NCBI GenBank assembly: GCA_013154005.1
Contig: JAADDK010000134.1
Coordinates: 1 to 33,247 of the forward strand
Direction: 5' to 3'
DNA length: 33,247 bases
Source of the DNA: Methanobacteriota archaeon
Lineage (GTDB): Archaea; Thermoplasmatota; Thermoplasmata; Thermoplasmatales; Aciduliprofundaceae
A program made the translations under genes and the position numbers. The notes beneath the pieces were generated by a model. That model was not told where the DNA came from and ran no database searches. It saw only the letters and a list, made by a program, of their open reading frames with translations. Shown piece by piece: positions 7,738-14,358 of this stretch (within the stretch, counting starts at the first letter, position 1; every line of letters begins with the position of its first letter).

Positions 7738-7851
7738 TCGTTTCACTTCGCCCGGGGTGAGTTCGCACAGAAGAGCTCACTACACCACGGGGCTTCGTTT
7801 TCCTTCGGCCGGGGTGAGCTCACACCTGCGTGTTCGCTACACCACGGGGCT
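7723..7851 (-). repeat. 57-nt tandem repeats derived from the tRNA-Gln 5' end
   Basis: The 15-mer CTACACCACGGGGCT (reverse complement of the tRNA 5' end, AGCCCCGTGGTGTAG) occurs at 7723-7737 inside the tRNA, at 7780-7794 and at 7837-7851, exactly 57 nt apart each time. Between copies the units share CTTCG-x-CCGGGGTGAG and differ elsewhere. Each unit contains an inverted repeat: GTGAGTTC/GAGCTCAC in one and the palindrome GTGAGCTCAC in the other. Together with the following CCCCGG this recalls a shrunken T-arm and 3' acceptor strand. The copies lack an anticodon arm, so they are not functional tRNAs. Confidence 0.85.
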
Positions 7852-7853
7852 AT

Positions 7854-7901
7854 GGAAGGTGATGGGATTGAACCCAGTATTTGCCTCTATGACGGCAGGC
7901 A
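7854..7901 (-). pseudogene. possible tRNA 3'-half remnant
   Basis: On the minus strand a 5-bp hairpin TGCCT/AGGCA with a 10-nt loop is followed by TGGG-TTCAAT-CCCA, similar to a T-arm lacking one loop base, and then CACCTTCC, which could be an acceptor 3' strand. No matching 5' half is found upstream. It abuts the outer tRNA-Gln 5' copy. This could be a decayed tRNA or chance; confidence is low. Confidence 0.3.
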
Positions 7902-7916
7902 TGGAAATGAATGAAT

Positions 7917-7927
7917 TGATATATAAT
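7917..7927. promoter_or_regulatory. TATA element between the tRNA array and the DUF2721 gene
   Basis: GATATATAATT is nearly symmetrical and could work in either direction. To the right it would start transcription about 23 nt before the DUF2721 ATG at 7973. To the left it is the nearest clear TATA for a transcript that would cross both 57-nt repeats before reaching tRNA-Gln, because the immediate tRNA flank is GC-rich. Confidence 0.5.
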
Positions 7928-7972
7928 TCTTTCACAGCCAAGTTTTTATGGCATCAGTGCTTTTCGCCACGC

Positions 7973-8410
7973 ATGAACGTTCCGGCCGTGGTGCAGATTA
8001 CGCTGGCTCCGTTGCTCTTGGTATCTTCAACCGGACTGCTCATTTTAGGGCTGGGAAACAGAATGGGCAGGGTCATTGACCGGCTCCGTGAATTTTCCAG
8101 AGAGATAAGAAGCGGAGGCATCGATGAAGAGCGTAGAAAGGTGATAATGTGCCAGAAAGGAGTGCTTCTACGGCGTGCCCGACTATGCAGAAATGCAATG
8201 CTGCATTTTCATCTGACTATATTATTTGCGGCGCTTTCCTCTATATTCATGTTTTTCTCATCTTTGCACAGCGTGTTCGATTATCTCGTGCTTGGCACTT
8301 TCGTGGTATCACTTATGACTCTGCTTATAGGTGCGATATTCGCCGCGCTGGAAATCTCGCTCTCGTATTCTGCGATTCTGCGCGAAGCGAAGGTGTACCT
8401 TAGAGAATGA
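7973..8410 (+). CDS. DUF2721 family membrane protein
   Basis: A 145-residue membrane protein. The DUF2721 pattern is visible: QITLAPLLLVSSTGLLILGLGNRMGRVIDRLREF at the N-terminus, then a charged helical segment and two further hydrophobic segments (about 80-100 and 105-130). Function is unknown. The track ORF begins at 7631, but its N-terminal part is translated from antisense tRNA and the 57-nt repeats. ATG 7973 is preferred because it gives the family's N-terminus and lies just after the TATA at 7917-7927. ATG 7862 is a possible longer start, with GGAAGGTG before it. Confidence 0.75.
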   Translation: MNVPAVVQITLAPLLLVSSTGLLILGLGNRMGRVIDRLREFSREIRSGGIDEERRKVIMCQKGVLLRRARLCRNAMLHFHLTILFAALSSIFMFFSSLHSVFDYLVLGTFVVSLMTLLIGAIFAALEISLSYSAILREAKVYLRE

Positions 8411-8419
8411 TTTTATATT
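8411..8419 (+). promoter_or_regulatory. TATA box of the small alpha/beta protein gene
   Basis: TTTTATATT is centred about 24 nt before ATG 8439, the spacing expected for a leaderless transcript. Confidence 0.5.
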
Positions 8420-8438
8420 CTGTTTTTATTCACCATTT

Positions 8439-8684
8439 ATGTGGTTTGTTCTGTTTGCAACGGCCAATCCGGAAGAATATGGGGACCTGCTTCATATTCT
8501 GGAGCACACGCGCCTTCCTGAGGGTGTAAAGGTGCATCGCAAATTGAAAATTTTTGGCAAGCCGGACGTGGTCGTGGTGTTTGAAGCACGTGATGAGCAG
8601 AGTGCGGAGGAGTTTGTAAAGCAGTTCGGGCGAGTAAGTGATGTGCGTACGCATCTTGCAATCAATGTGGGGGGATATGAGTGA
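8439..8684 (+). CDS. small alpha/beta protein, unknown (possible dimeric ferredoxin-like fold)
   Basis: An 81-residue protein starting MWFVLFATANPEEYGDLL. The order strand, helix, strand, DVVVVFEARDEQSAEEFVKQF, strand suggests a ferredoxin-like dimeric alpha/beta barrel as in Lrp ligand-binding or DUF3303/GYD-type small proteins, but I cannot name the family. The longer track ORF from 8331 runs inside the upstream gene and is not supported; ATG 8439 sits about 24 nt after a TATA box. Its stop TGA overlaps the GTG start of the yjbQ gene, so the two are translationally coupled. Confidence 0.7.
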   Translation: MWFVLFATANPEEYGDLLHILEHTRLPEGVKVHRKLKIFGKPDVVVVFEARDEQSAEEFVKQFGRVSDVRTHLAINVGGYE

Positions 8685-9100
8685 AGGTTCATACTTCTGA
8701 GATATCTCTGGATACCGCCGGAGAGGTTGATGTGCAGGATATAACAGATGAGGTGCAGAGAATTGTTGATGAGTCAGGAATAGAAAACGGCATCGCGGTG
8801 ATTTTTTGCGTGGGCTCCACATGCGCCATAAGTACCATTGAATACGAGCCGGGATTGAAAAAAGACCTGCCAGAAGCGCTTGAGCGGCTGTTTCCAAAGG
8901 GAATAAGATATCATCATGAAGATACATGGCACGATGGAAACGGACATTCGCATGTGCGGGCAACGTTCTTAAAGCCAGAGCTCACCGTGCCCGTGGTGAA
9001 CGGAAAACTGACTCTGGGAACATGGCAACAGATTATATTCATTGAGCTTGATGTCCGTCGGCGCCATCGCCGGGTGGTGGTTCAGGTTTTGGGCTTGTAA
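8681..9100 (+). CDS. yjbQ: YjbQ / UPF0047 family protein
   Basis: A 139-residue YjbQ-family protein. The conserved motifs are STCAISTIEYEPGLKKDL and the His/Asp-rich YHHEDTWHDGNGHSHVRA, followed by LGTWQQIIFIELDVRRRHRRVVVQVLG. Bacterial members have weak thiamine-phosphate synthase activity; the physiological role is unclear. Length is typical. The GTG start overlaps the preceding stop codon. Its last 19 nt overlap the convergent winged-helix gene. Confidence 0.92.
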   Translation: MKVHTSEISLDTAGEVDVQDITDEVQRIVDESGIENGIAVIFCVGSTCAISTIEYEPGLKKDLPEALERLFPKGIRYHHEDTWHDGNGHSHVRATFLKPELTVPVVNGKLTLGTWQQIIFIELDVRRRHRRVVVQVLGL

Positions 9101-9630
9101 ATTTTTCTTCTTATTTCCTTGATTTTCCTGTCAGGAATGTTCAGTAAAAGAAGTATATCCTTCAGAGATCTGAGGTCATTCCAGTCCATGTCTCTCTTAA
9201 CTTTTTCCAAATCTGACAGTGATATTTCATCTATATAATTTACCAGGTCTTTCAGATAGTTATCATCATCCACTCTGTATCCGATATCTTCCAGTGCATG
9301 TTTTATCTCTTTCGTTTTTTTCTCTCTGTACCTTTTGGTAAATGCACTTCTTTCAAAAGATTCGGGAGCAAGAAATATTGTTCGCACCGTTCTTCCGTAT
9401 AATTTCTCAGGTACTTTTCGAACTTTTCTCTCTCCTGTAACTTTCACCAGGCCGGCCTCTTCTAATTTTTTCACATGTCTGAATATGGTGGACACATTTT
9501 TGTTAAGTATTGATGCCATTTCCGATATTGTCATGTCGCGAAATCTCAGAAGCCTCAATATCTTTGTTCTGGTATCTTCTACAATGATTTTAATCATATC
9601 GGGGTCATCCACAATTTCAATTTCTTTCAT
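9082..9630 (-). CDS. winged helix-turn-helix transcriptional regulator (ArsR-like)
   Basis: A 182-residue predicted DNA-binding protein. Residues about 10-75 form an ArsR/MarR-like winged helix: DTRTKILRLLRFRDMTISEMASILNKNVSTIFRHVKKLEEAGLVKVTGER, with recognition helix NVSTIFRHVKKLEEAGL. The remaining 100 residues are charged and helical and may serve dimerisation or sensing. The track ORF starts at 9675, but ATG 9630 lies about 28 nt from a TATAAAT on the minus strand and gives a leaderless start. It diverges from the ribosomal operon, so it could affect that promoter; this is inference from position only. Confidence 0.8.
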   Translation of the reverse strand: MKEIEIVDDPDMIKIIVEDTRTKILRLLRFRDMTISEMASILNKNVSTIFRHVKKLEEAGLVKVTGERKVRKVPEKLYGRTVRTIFLAPESFERSAFTKRYREKKTKEIKHALEDIGYRVDDDNYLKDLVNYIDEISLSDLEKVKRDMDWNDLRSLKDILLLLNIPDRKIKEIRRKIYKPKT

Positions 9631-9654
9631 TAAATGGATAAATATTCTCTTAGA

Positions 9655-9661
9655 ATTTATA
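9655..9661 (-). promoter_or_regulatory. TATA box of the winged-helix regulator gene
   Basis: Minus-strand TATAAAT is centred about 28 nt before ATG 9630. It is divergent from, and about 40 nt away from, the ribosomal operon TATA. Confidence 0.5.
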
Positions 9662-9695
9662 GTTTTTCCCTGCATTCCGTGCCGTTTCCGAATTC

Positions 9696-9705
9696 TTTAT
9701 ATATC
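9696..9705 (+). promoter_or_regulatory. TATA box of the ribosomal protein operon
   Basis: TTTATATATC is the best TATA element before L3. Transcription would start near 9725-9732, giving a 5' leader of about 120-130 nt before the L3 ATG at 9854. This is long compared with the leaderless neighbours. Confidence 0.6.
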
Positions 9706-9733
9706 TAATGCCATTACTCTCCAAAACCAGAGT

Positions 9734-9753
9734 TAGCCAGACATCAAAGGCTA
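9734..9753 (+). promoter_or_regulatory. 5' leader hairpin 1 of the L3 operon
   Basis: TAGCC and GGCTA form a perfect 5-bp stem around a 10-nt loop (AGACATCAAA) close to the expected transcript start. Confidence 0.4.
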
Positions 9754-9782
9754 TCCCGTAAAATCTAAAAAATGCTGAGGGA

Positions 9783-9835
9783 AGCCTGTGCCTGGGGTCA
9801 CCGTGTTCTGGCCCCGGAAAAAAGATGTCACGGCT
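9783..9835 (+). promoter_or_regulatory. 5' leader stem-loop 2 of the L3 operon (candidate regulatory RNA)
   Basis: An outer stem AGCC(U)GUG/CACGGCU (7 bp, bulged U) encloses an inner stem CC(U)GGGG/CCCCGG (6 bp, bulged U) with a 14-nt loop and an 11-nt A-rich bulge on the 3' side. It ends 6 nt before the GAGGTGA site of L3. Autogenous control by a ribosomal protein is a reasonable hypothesis; no known motif is claimed. Confidence 0.4.
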
Positions 9836-9853
9836 GCTTGCGAGGTGAACAAA

Positions 9854-10852
9854 ATGGGAAGTGCACATCATCCTAGACGTGGCTCTATGGCGTATTATCC
9901 GAGAAAGCGAGCTAAAAGTGTCGTGCCGAGAATAAGGAGCTGGCCCGAGATAGAGGACGGTCCGCGGCTCCAGGGATTCGCAGGGTACAAAGCAGGAATG
10001 ACTCACGTTTTCACTGTCGACTGGAGAAAGAAAACCACCACTGCCGGCCAGGAGATATGGACTCCTGTGACTGTTATTGAGGTTCCTCCTATGAAAGTTG
10101 CCGCGGTGCGGTTCTACATTCGTGACGAATACGGTCTTAAAACCTGCGGAGAAGTATGGGCAGAGAACCTCGATGAGGAGCTGAAGCGCAGGCTCAATAT
10201 GCCCAAAAAGGGCTATGGAAAGGTTCCTGAGGAATATGATGAGGTCAGGGTCATAGCATACACACAGCCAAAGCTGGTGAGTGGTGTGCCCAAAAAGGCT
10301 CCGGATATAATGGAAATTCGTGTTGGTGGCGGCACTGTGGAGCAGAGGAAGGATTATGCTCTGGGGCTGCTGGGTAAAGAGATTAAATTTTCAGACTTCA
10401 AAACTCCCGGTAAATTTGTGGATGTAATTGGAATTACAAAAGGTAAAGGATTCCAGGGGCATATTAAGAGATTTGGTGTGAAGTTGCTTGATCATAAAAA
10501 TAGCAAACACAGGAGAATGATAGGTACTCTGGGGCCTTGGCATCCAGATTGGGTGCGTTATACTGTGCCGCAGGCGGGCCAGATGGGATTTCATCAGAGA
10601 ACTGAGTATAATAAAAGAATAGTTAAATATGTGGACTTTGGTGAGGATAACAAACTTCAGATGGAGATTACGCCCAAGGGCGGATTTCCTCATTATGGAG
10701 AGGTGCGCAATCCTTATGTTTTAATTCATGGTTCTGTGCCCGGTACTGCCAAGAGATTGGTTAGGTTCCGTGACCCGGTAAGACAGGTTCTTGAGGATGT
10801 TGATGATATTGAGGTGACTTATGTTTCCACGGAATCCAAGCAGGGGGTGTGA
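9854..10852 (+). CDS. rpl3: 50S ribosomal protein L3 (uL3)
   Basis: A 332-residue large-subunit protein of the archaeal/eukaryotic L3 type, needed early in assembly near the peptidyl transferase centre. Seen: HHPRRGSMAYYPRKRAKS at the N-terminus, FAGYKAGMTHV, VIGITKGKGFQGHIKRFGVK, HRMIGTLGPWHP-like core (RRMIGTLGPWHPDWV), GQMGFHQRTEYNKRI, and the terminal VPGTAKRLVRFR. The track ORF is 22 codons longer, but ATG 9854 is preceded by GAGGTGAAC and matches the family start, so the extra N-terminus is really the structured leader. It is first gene of the operon; L4 follows after 3 nt. Confidence 0.96.
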   Translation: MGSAHHPRRGSMAYYPRKRAKSVVPRIRSWPEIEDGPRLQGFAGYKAGMTHVFTVDWRKKTTTAGQEIWTPVTVIEVPPMKVAAVRFYIRDEYGLKTCGEVWAENLDEELKRRLNMPKKGYGKVPEEYDEVRVIAYTQPKLVSGVPKKAPDIMEIRVGGGTVEQRKDYALGLLGKEIKFSDFKTPGKFVDVIGITKGKGFQGHIKRFGVKLLDHKNSKHRRMIGTLGPWHPDWVRYTVPQAGQMGFHQRTEYNKRIVKYVDFGEDNKLQMEITPKGGFPHYGEVRNPYVLIHGSVPGTAKRLVRFRDPVRQVLEDVDDIEVTYVSTESKQGV

Positions 10853-10855
10853 TAG

Positions 10856-11617
10856 ATGAAGGTCAATGTGTACACACTTAAAGGTGGAATAAAATCGCAG
10901 ATTGATTTGCCCAGATACTTTGAATATCCGTACAGGCCAGATTTGATAAAGATGGCAGTTCGCATATTCCAGCTTAACAGGGTTCAGCCCCATGGTATAA
11001 AAGAGCGTGCAGGCATGAAAGTTGCAGAGTCGTGGGGTCCGGGACATGGGATTTCAAAGATGGTGCCCAGGGTGGGTTCCAGTTCCCGTGGTGCTAACAT
11101 TCCTAATACTCGTGGTGGTCGTGCGGGGCATCCCCCAACCACTCAGAAAGTGTGGAAAAGAAGCATGAACAAAAAGATGCGGCGTCTTGCAAAGTACAGT
11201 GCTTTGAGTATGACAGCTCGTAGAGATATGGTGCTTGCCCGCGGTCACAGAGTGGAGGGAGAACTCACGCTTCCCGTGGTTGTTGAGGATTCTCTTGAAG
11301 AGGTGTCTCGGGTTAAAGATGCAATAGATGTACTGAAAAATCTCGGTCTTTACGGCGATATAGAGCGGGCCAGTGTGAAGAGGGTGCGTGGCGGCCGTGG
11401 TAAGATGCGTGGTCGTAGATATAAACGGAAGAAGAGCGTTCTTCTGGTAGTTAAAAACAAAGAAAATGTGGTAAAGGGCTTTGGGAATCTTCCGGGTGTG
11501 GATATCGTCACTCCCCGTGAACTCAATGCGGAGGTGCTTGCTCCGGGCACGCACGCAGGGCGCCTCGCGATATTCACAGAGGGAGCTATTGAGGAAATAA
11601 GGGGGTGGAATGAATGA
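10856..11617 (+). CDS. rpl4: 50S ribosomal protein L4 (uL4)
   Basis: A 253-residue L4, lining the exit tunnel with its long loop. Family marks: KMVPRVGSSSRGANIPNTRGGRAGHPP loop, KVWKRSMNKKMRRLAKYSALSMTA, and a GGRGKMRGRRYKRKKSVLLVV motif of archaeal/eukaryotic L4. The stop overlaps the L23 start as ATGA, indicating coupling. The length is normal for an archaeal L4. Confidence 0.96.
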   Translation: MKVNVYTLKGGIKSQIDLPRYFEYPYRPDLIKMAVRIFQLNRVQPHGIKERAGMKVAESWGPGHGISKMVPRVGSSSRGANIPNTRGGRAGHPPTTQKVWKRSMNKKMRRLAKYSALSMTARRDMVLARGHRVEGELTLPVVVEDSLEEVSRVKDAIDVLKNLGLYGDIERASVKRVRGGRGKMRGRRYKRKKSVLLVVKNKENVVKGFGNLPGVDIVTPRELNAEVLAPGTHAGRLAIFTEGAIEEIRGWNE

Positions 11618-11877
11618 CTTTCCATCCAAATGAGGTGCTTTTAAAGCCGTATGTGACGGAAAAAACGTTGCTTATGATAGAGAAAGAGAATAAGTTGACA
11701 TTTATAGTGGTGAAAAGTGCCACCAAGGCACAGGTTCGACAGGCAATGGAAAAGCTGTTCAATGTGAAGGTGGACAAGGTGAATTTCGTAATCAGTAAGT
11801 ATGGTAAAAAGGCGATAATAAAGCTGAAGAAAGAATACAGCGCCGAAGAACTCGGCGTGAGGCTGGGTATATTCTGA
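11614..11877 (+). CDS. rpl23: 50S ribosomal protein L23 (uL23)
   Basis: An 87-residue L23, a protein at the tunnel exit that contacts SRP and the translocon. It begins with LLKPYVTEKTLLMIEKENKLTFIV and carries the KAQVRQAMEKLFNVKVDKVNFVI pattern, ending in KKAIIKLKKEYSAEELGVRLGIF. Its ATG overlaps the L4 stop by 4 nt. L2 follows within 10 nt. Confidence 0.95.
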   Translation: MTFHPNEVLLKPYVTEKTLLMIEKENKLTFIVVKSATKAQVRQAMEKLFNVKVDKVNFVISKYGKKAIIKLKKEYSAEELGVRLGIF

Positions 11878-11887
11878 GGTGGTTAAG

Positions 11888-12592
11888 ATGGGAAAGAGAA
11901 TAATACCTCAGAGGCGCGGTCGCGGTTCTTCGCGGTACAGGGCCCCCAGTCACAGATATGCTGGACGTCCCAGAATTCCGCGAGTTGAGTCTGCAAAAGG
12001 TTATGTGCGGAGGATATTCCATGACCCTGGCCATACTGCGCCGCTTGCCGAAGTGGTTCTTGAAAACGGAGAGAAGTTTTTGATGCTTGCACATCTGGGT
12101 ATGTATGAAGGTGAAGAGATTGAGATAGGCAATGGAGCCAAAGTTGTGCAGGGTAATGTGCTTCCGCTGGGCTCCATTCCTGAAGGTGTGCCAATCTACA
12201 ATATCGAGAAAAATTATGGTGATGGTGGCAAGTTTGTGAGGAGCGGTGGCGCCTCCGCACAGGTGGTCACACATGGCGAAAAAACCACCATACAGATGCC
12301 CTCTGGAGAGTTCAAATCTTTTGACCCGCGCTGCCGGGCAGTGATTGGTGTGATTGCCGGGGGTGGCAGACACGAGAAGCCCATGCTTAAGGCAGGAAAA
12401 GTTTATCATGCATGGAGTTCTAAAGCCAGAAAGCATGTGCAGGTTCGCGGTGTGGCAATGAACGCTGTGAATCATCCGCATGGTGGTGGCAATCATCAGC
12501 ATGTGGGCGGGCCAAGCACGGTTTCAAGACATGCTCCACCGGGTAGAAAGGTTGGACGACTGTCTCCCAAGAAGAAAAAGAAGAAGAGGTGA
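11888..12592 (+). CDS. rpl2: 50S ribosomal protein L2 (uL2)
   Basis: A 234-residue L2, required for subunit joining and peptidyl transferase structure. The C-terminal NAVNHPHGGGNHQHVG block includes the conserved histidine-containing loop. The N-terminus GKRIIPQRRGRGSSRYRAPSHRY and PGHTAPLAEVVLENGEKF are archaeal. The track ORF uses GTG 11879, but that GTG is within the GAGGTGG binding site, so ATG 11888 is the better start. It ends in a lysine run (KKKKKKR). Confidence 0.96.
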   Translation: MGKRIIPQRRGRGSSRYRAPSHRYAGRPRIPRVESAKGYVRRIFHDPGHTAPLAEVVLENGEKFLMLAHLGMYEGEEIEIGNGAKVVQGNVLPLGSIPEGVPIYNIEKNYGDGGKFVRSGGASAQVVTHGEKTTIQMPSGEFKSFDPRCRAVIGVIAGGGRHEKPMLKAGKVYHAWSSKARKHVQVRGVAMNAVNHPHGGGNHQHVGGPSTVSRHAPPGRKVGRLSPKKKKKKR

Positions 12593-12597
12593 ATTAG

Positions 12598-13059
12598 ATG
12601 GCTAAAAAACTCATTACCAATGCAAAAGCTGCGAGGCGTAAGAGGAGGAAGAGGCAGAAAGTGGCCATGGGCCGGGTTAAAGAGTTCTCCTATCGCGGCT
12701 ATTCACTTGAAGAGTTGCAGAAAATGAGCTTCGAAGAGTTTGCGAAGGTGCTTCCTGCCCGTGGGCGCAGAACACTGCTCAGGGGCTGGGATGAAGAGCG
12801 TATGAAAGTGGTAAGAAAGATAATGCAGTCTGATGGTTCCAAGCCTGTAAGAACACATAGACGTGACATAATAATTCTCCCACATTTTGTGGGAAAGCGA
12901 GTGGCAGTCCATAATGGCCGGGAGTTTGTGGATATTGAAATTAAGCCAGAGATGATAGGGCATTATCTTGGCGAGTTCGCACTTACAAGAAAGGAAGTTA
13001 AGCATAGTGGACCAGGTGTTGGTGCGACGCGCAGCTCCAAGTTCGTGCCGCTGAAGTGA
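12598..13059 (+). CDS. rps19: 30S ribosomal protein S19 (uS19)
   Basis: A 153-residue S19, a protein of the small-subunit head. The core [41 protein letters not shown] and [24 protein letters not shown] are typical, and the N-terminal extension ([31 protein letters not shown]) is the archaeal/eukaryotic one. A GAGGTGAATTAG site precedes the ATG and overlaps the L2 stop. Confidence 0.96.
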   Translation: MAKKLITNAKAARRKRRKRQKVAMGRVKEFSYRGYSLEELQKMSFEEFAKVLPARGRRTLLRGWDEERMKVVRKIMQSDGSKPVRTHRRDIIILPHFVGKRVAVHNGREFVDIEIKPEMIGHYLGEFALTRKEVKHSGPGVGATRSSKFVPLK

Positions 13060-13068
13060 GGTGATTAA

Positions 13069-13515
13069 ATGCCATACAGCATAAAGGTTGAGGGAGATAA
13101 ATACGCAAAGGCTTACGGCAAAAATCTGCCCATATCGTTGAAAGATTCGGTGAATCTGTGCCGGGCACTGAAGGGTATGAATCTGGAGGCAGCCAAAGAC
13201 TACCTTGAAGAGGTCATAAAAAAGAAGCGGGCAGTACCTTACTTCCGCTATCTGGATTCTGTATCTCACAGGCGTGGTCTCGGGCCGGGTAAATATCCGG
13301 TGAAGGAGGCAAAGTACATACTCAAAGTACTCGAGAACGCAGAAGCCAACGCTGAGAATAAAGAACTGGATACGGATAATCTGTACATAATGCACATTGC
13401 GGCCCACAAGGGTGAAATTTACAAGCGTTATATGCCTCGTGCAATGGGGCGTTCTACCGAGATAAGAAAGGAGCATGTTCACATTGAAGTGATCCTTGAG
13501 GAGAAGGAGGAATAA
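13069..13515 (+). CDS. rpl22: 50S ribosomal protein L22 (uL22)
   Basis: A 148-residue L22, whose beta hairpin lines the exit tunnel. Seen: AKAYGKNLPISLKDSVNLCRALKGMNLEAAKDYLEEV, the CHRRG-like SHRRGLGPGKYPVKEAKYILKVLENAEANAE, and the terminal RAMGRSTEIRKEHVHIEVIL. It is separated from S19 by 9 nt with a GAGGTGA site and is 2 nt from S3. Confidence 0.95.
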   Translation: MPYSIKVEGDKYAKAYGKNLPISLKDSVNLCRALKGMNLEAAKDYLEEVIKKKRAVPYFRYLDSVSHRRGLGPGKYPVKEAKYILKVLENAEANAENKELDTDNLYIMHIAAHKGEIYKRYMPRAMGRSTEIRKEHVHIEVILEEKEE

Positions 13516-13517
13516 GT

Positions 13518-14222
13518 ATGGATGAGCGTGTATTCATAAAGGAAAATCTCAGACGTGTGCTGATAAAAGAGTTCGTAATGAAAGAGGTGCGCAACGCAGG
13601 ATTTGGGGGACTAAACATTCAACGTACTCCGCTTGGCACCAGAATTGTGCTGGAGGTGGAACGTCCCGGGCTGGTTATAGGCCGCAGGGGTTCCAAGATA
13701 AAGGAGCTCACTCAGGTGCTTCAGGAGAAATTTGGAGTGGAGAATCCAATGATTGAGGTGAAAGAGAGTGAGAATCCGTATCTCAACAGTCAGATTATGG
13801 CTGAGAAGCTCGCCTCTGCGCTTGAGCGTGGGTGGCATTTCCGCCGTGCGGGGCATTCCACACTGCGCCGCATAATGGAAAATGGTGCAAAGGGTGCGCA
13901 GATTATAATATCTGGTAAGCTAACGGGAGACCGATCCAGAACTGAGAAATTTACGAAGGGAACGGTCAAATACTGCGGTAACACATCTGAGATGGTTGAC
14001 TTTGGATATGCGGTTGCCAAGACGAAGGCGGGTGTTATTGGGGTAACAGTGAAGATAATGCCCCCTGATGCGCGGCTTCCAGATGAGATTAGGATAATAG
14101 GCTTTCCTGAAGAGCGAGATGAGGAGAATAAAGAAGAAGAGGTGAATGAGAATGCCGAAGGAGCTGAAAGCGAAGCAGATACGGGAAATGACGCTGGAAG
14201 AGAGGAAACAGAAGCTCAGTGA
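13518..14222 (+). CDS. rps3: 30S ribosomal protein S3 (uS3) with acidic tail
   Basis: A 234-residue S3, at the mRNA entry site. The KH domain is visible (GLVIGRRGSKIKELTQVLQEKFG), followed by the C-terminal domain with GWHFRRAGHSTLRRIMENGAKGAQIIISGKLTGDRSRTEKFTKG and GVIGVTVKIMPPDARLPDE. After about residue 200 comes a very acidic low-complexity tail. The last 23 residues of that tail are encoded over the L29 gene in another frame. GGAGGAATAAGT precedes the ATG. Confidence 0.95.
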   Translation: MDERVFIKENLRRVLIKEFVMKEVRNAGFGGLNIQRTPLGTRIVLEVERPGLVIGRRGSKIKELTQVLQEKFGVENPMIEVKESENPYLNSQIMAEKLASALERGWHFRRAGHSTLRRIMENGAKGAQIIISGKLTGDRSRTEKFTKGTVKYCGNTSEMVDFGYAVAKTKAGVIGVTVKIMPPDARLPDEIRIIGFPEERDEENKEEEVNENAEGAESEADTGNDAGREETEAQ

Positions 14223-14358
14223 ACTGCGCGAAGAGCTTATGCACGAGATGGGAATCAGCGCCATGGGAGGTGCACCTCCTAGCCCCGGCAAGATTCGAAG
14301 TCTGAAGAGGCAGATTGCCCGTATACTGACCGTGATGAACGAAGAAGGTGCCCAGTAA
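14152..14358 (+). CDS. rpl29: 50S ribosomal protein L29 (uL29)
   Basis: A 68-residue two-helix protein at the tunnel exit. It reads AKQIREMTLEERKQKLSELREELMHEM and SPGKIRSLKRQIARILTVMNE, both typical. The GAGGTG at about 14139 has ideal spacing to ATG 14152, so that start is preferred to the track's 14146. The gene begins 71 nt inside S3, an unusually long same-strand overlap. Its TAA overlaps the ATG of rnp1. Confidence 0.92.
   Translation: MPKELKAKQIREMTLEERKQKLSELREELMHEMGISAMGGAPPSPGKIRSLKRQIARILTVMNEEGAQ

Noticed and set aside
7723-7851. CRISPR-like array
   Set aside because: The repeated core is the tRNA-Gln 5' end, there are only two full units, the spacers are related to each other, and no cas gene is present.
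7631-8410. Full 259-residue ORF as the DUF2721 gene
   Set aside because: Its first 75 or so residues are antisense tRNA and repeat translation; the family part begins near 7973. The ribosome site at 7617 is kept as a separate finding.
9772-9876. 34-codon Cys-containing small ORF in the L3 leader (MLREACAWGHRVLAP...)
   Set aside because: No ribosome site, overlaps the L3 start, and the bases are better explained by RNA pairing.
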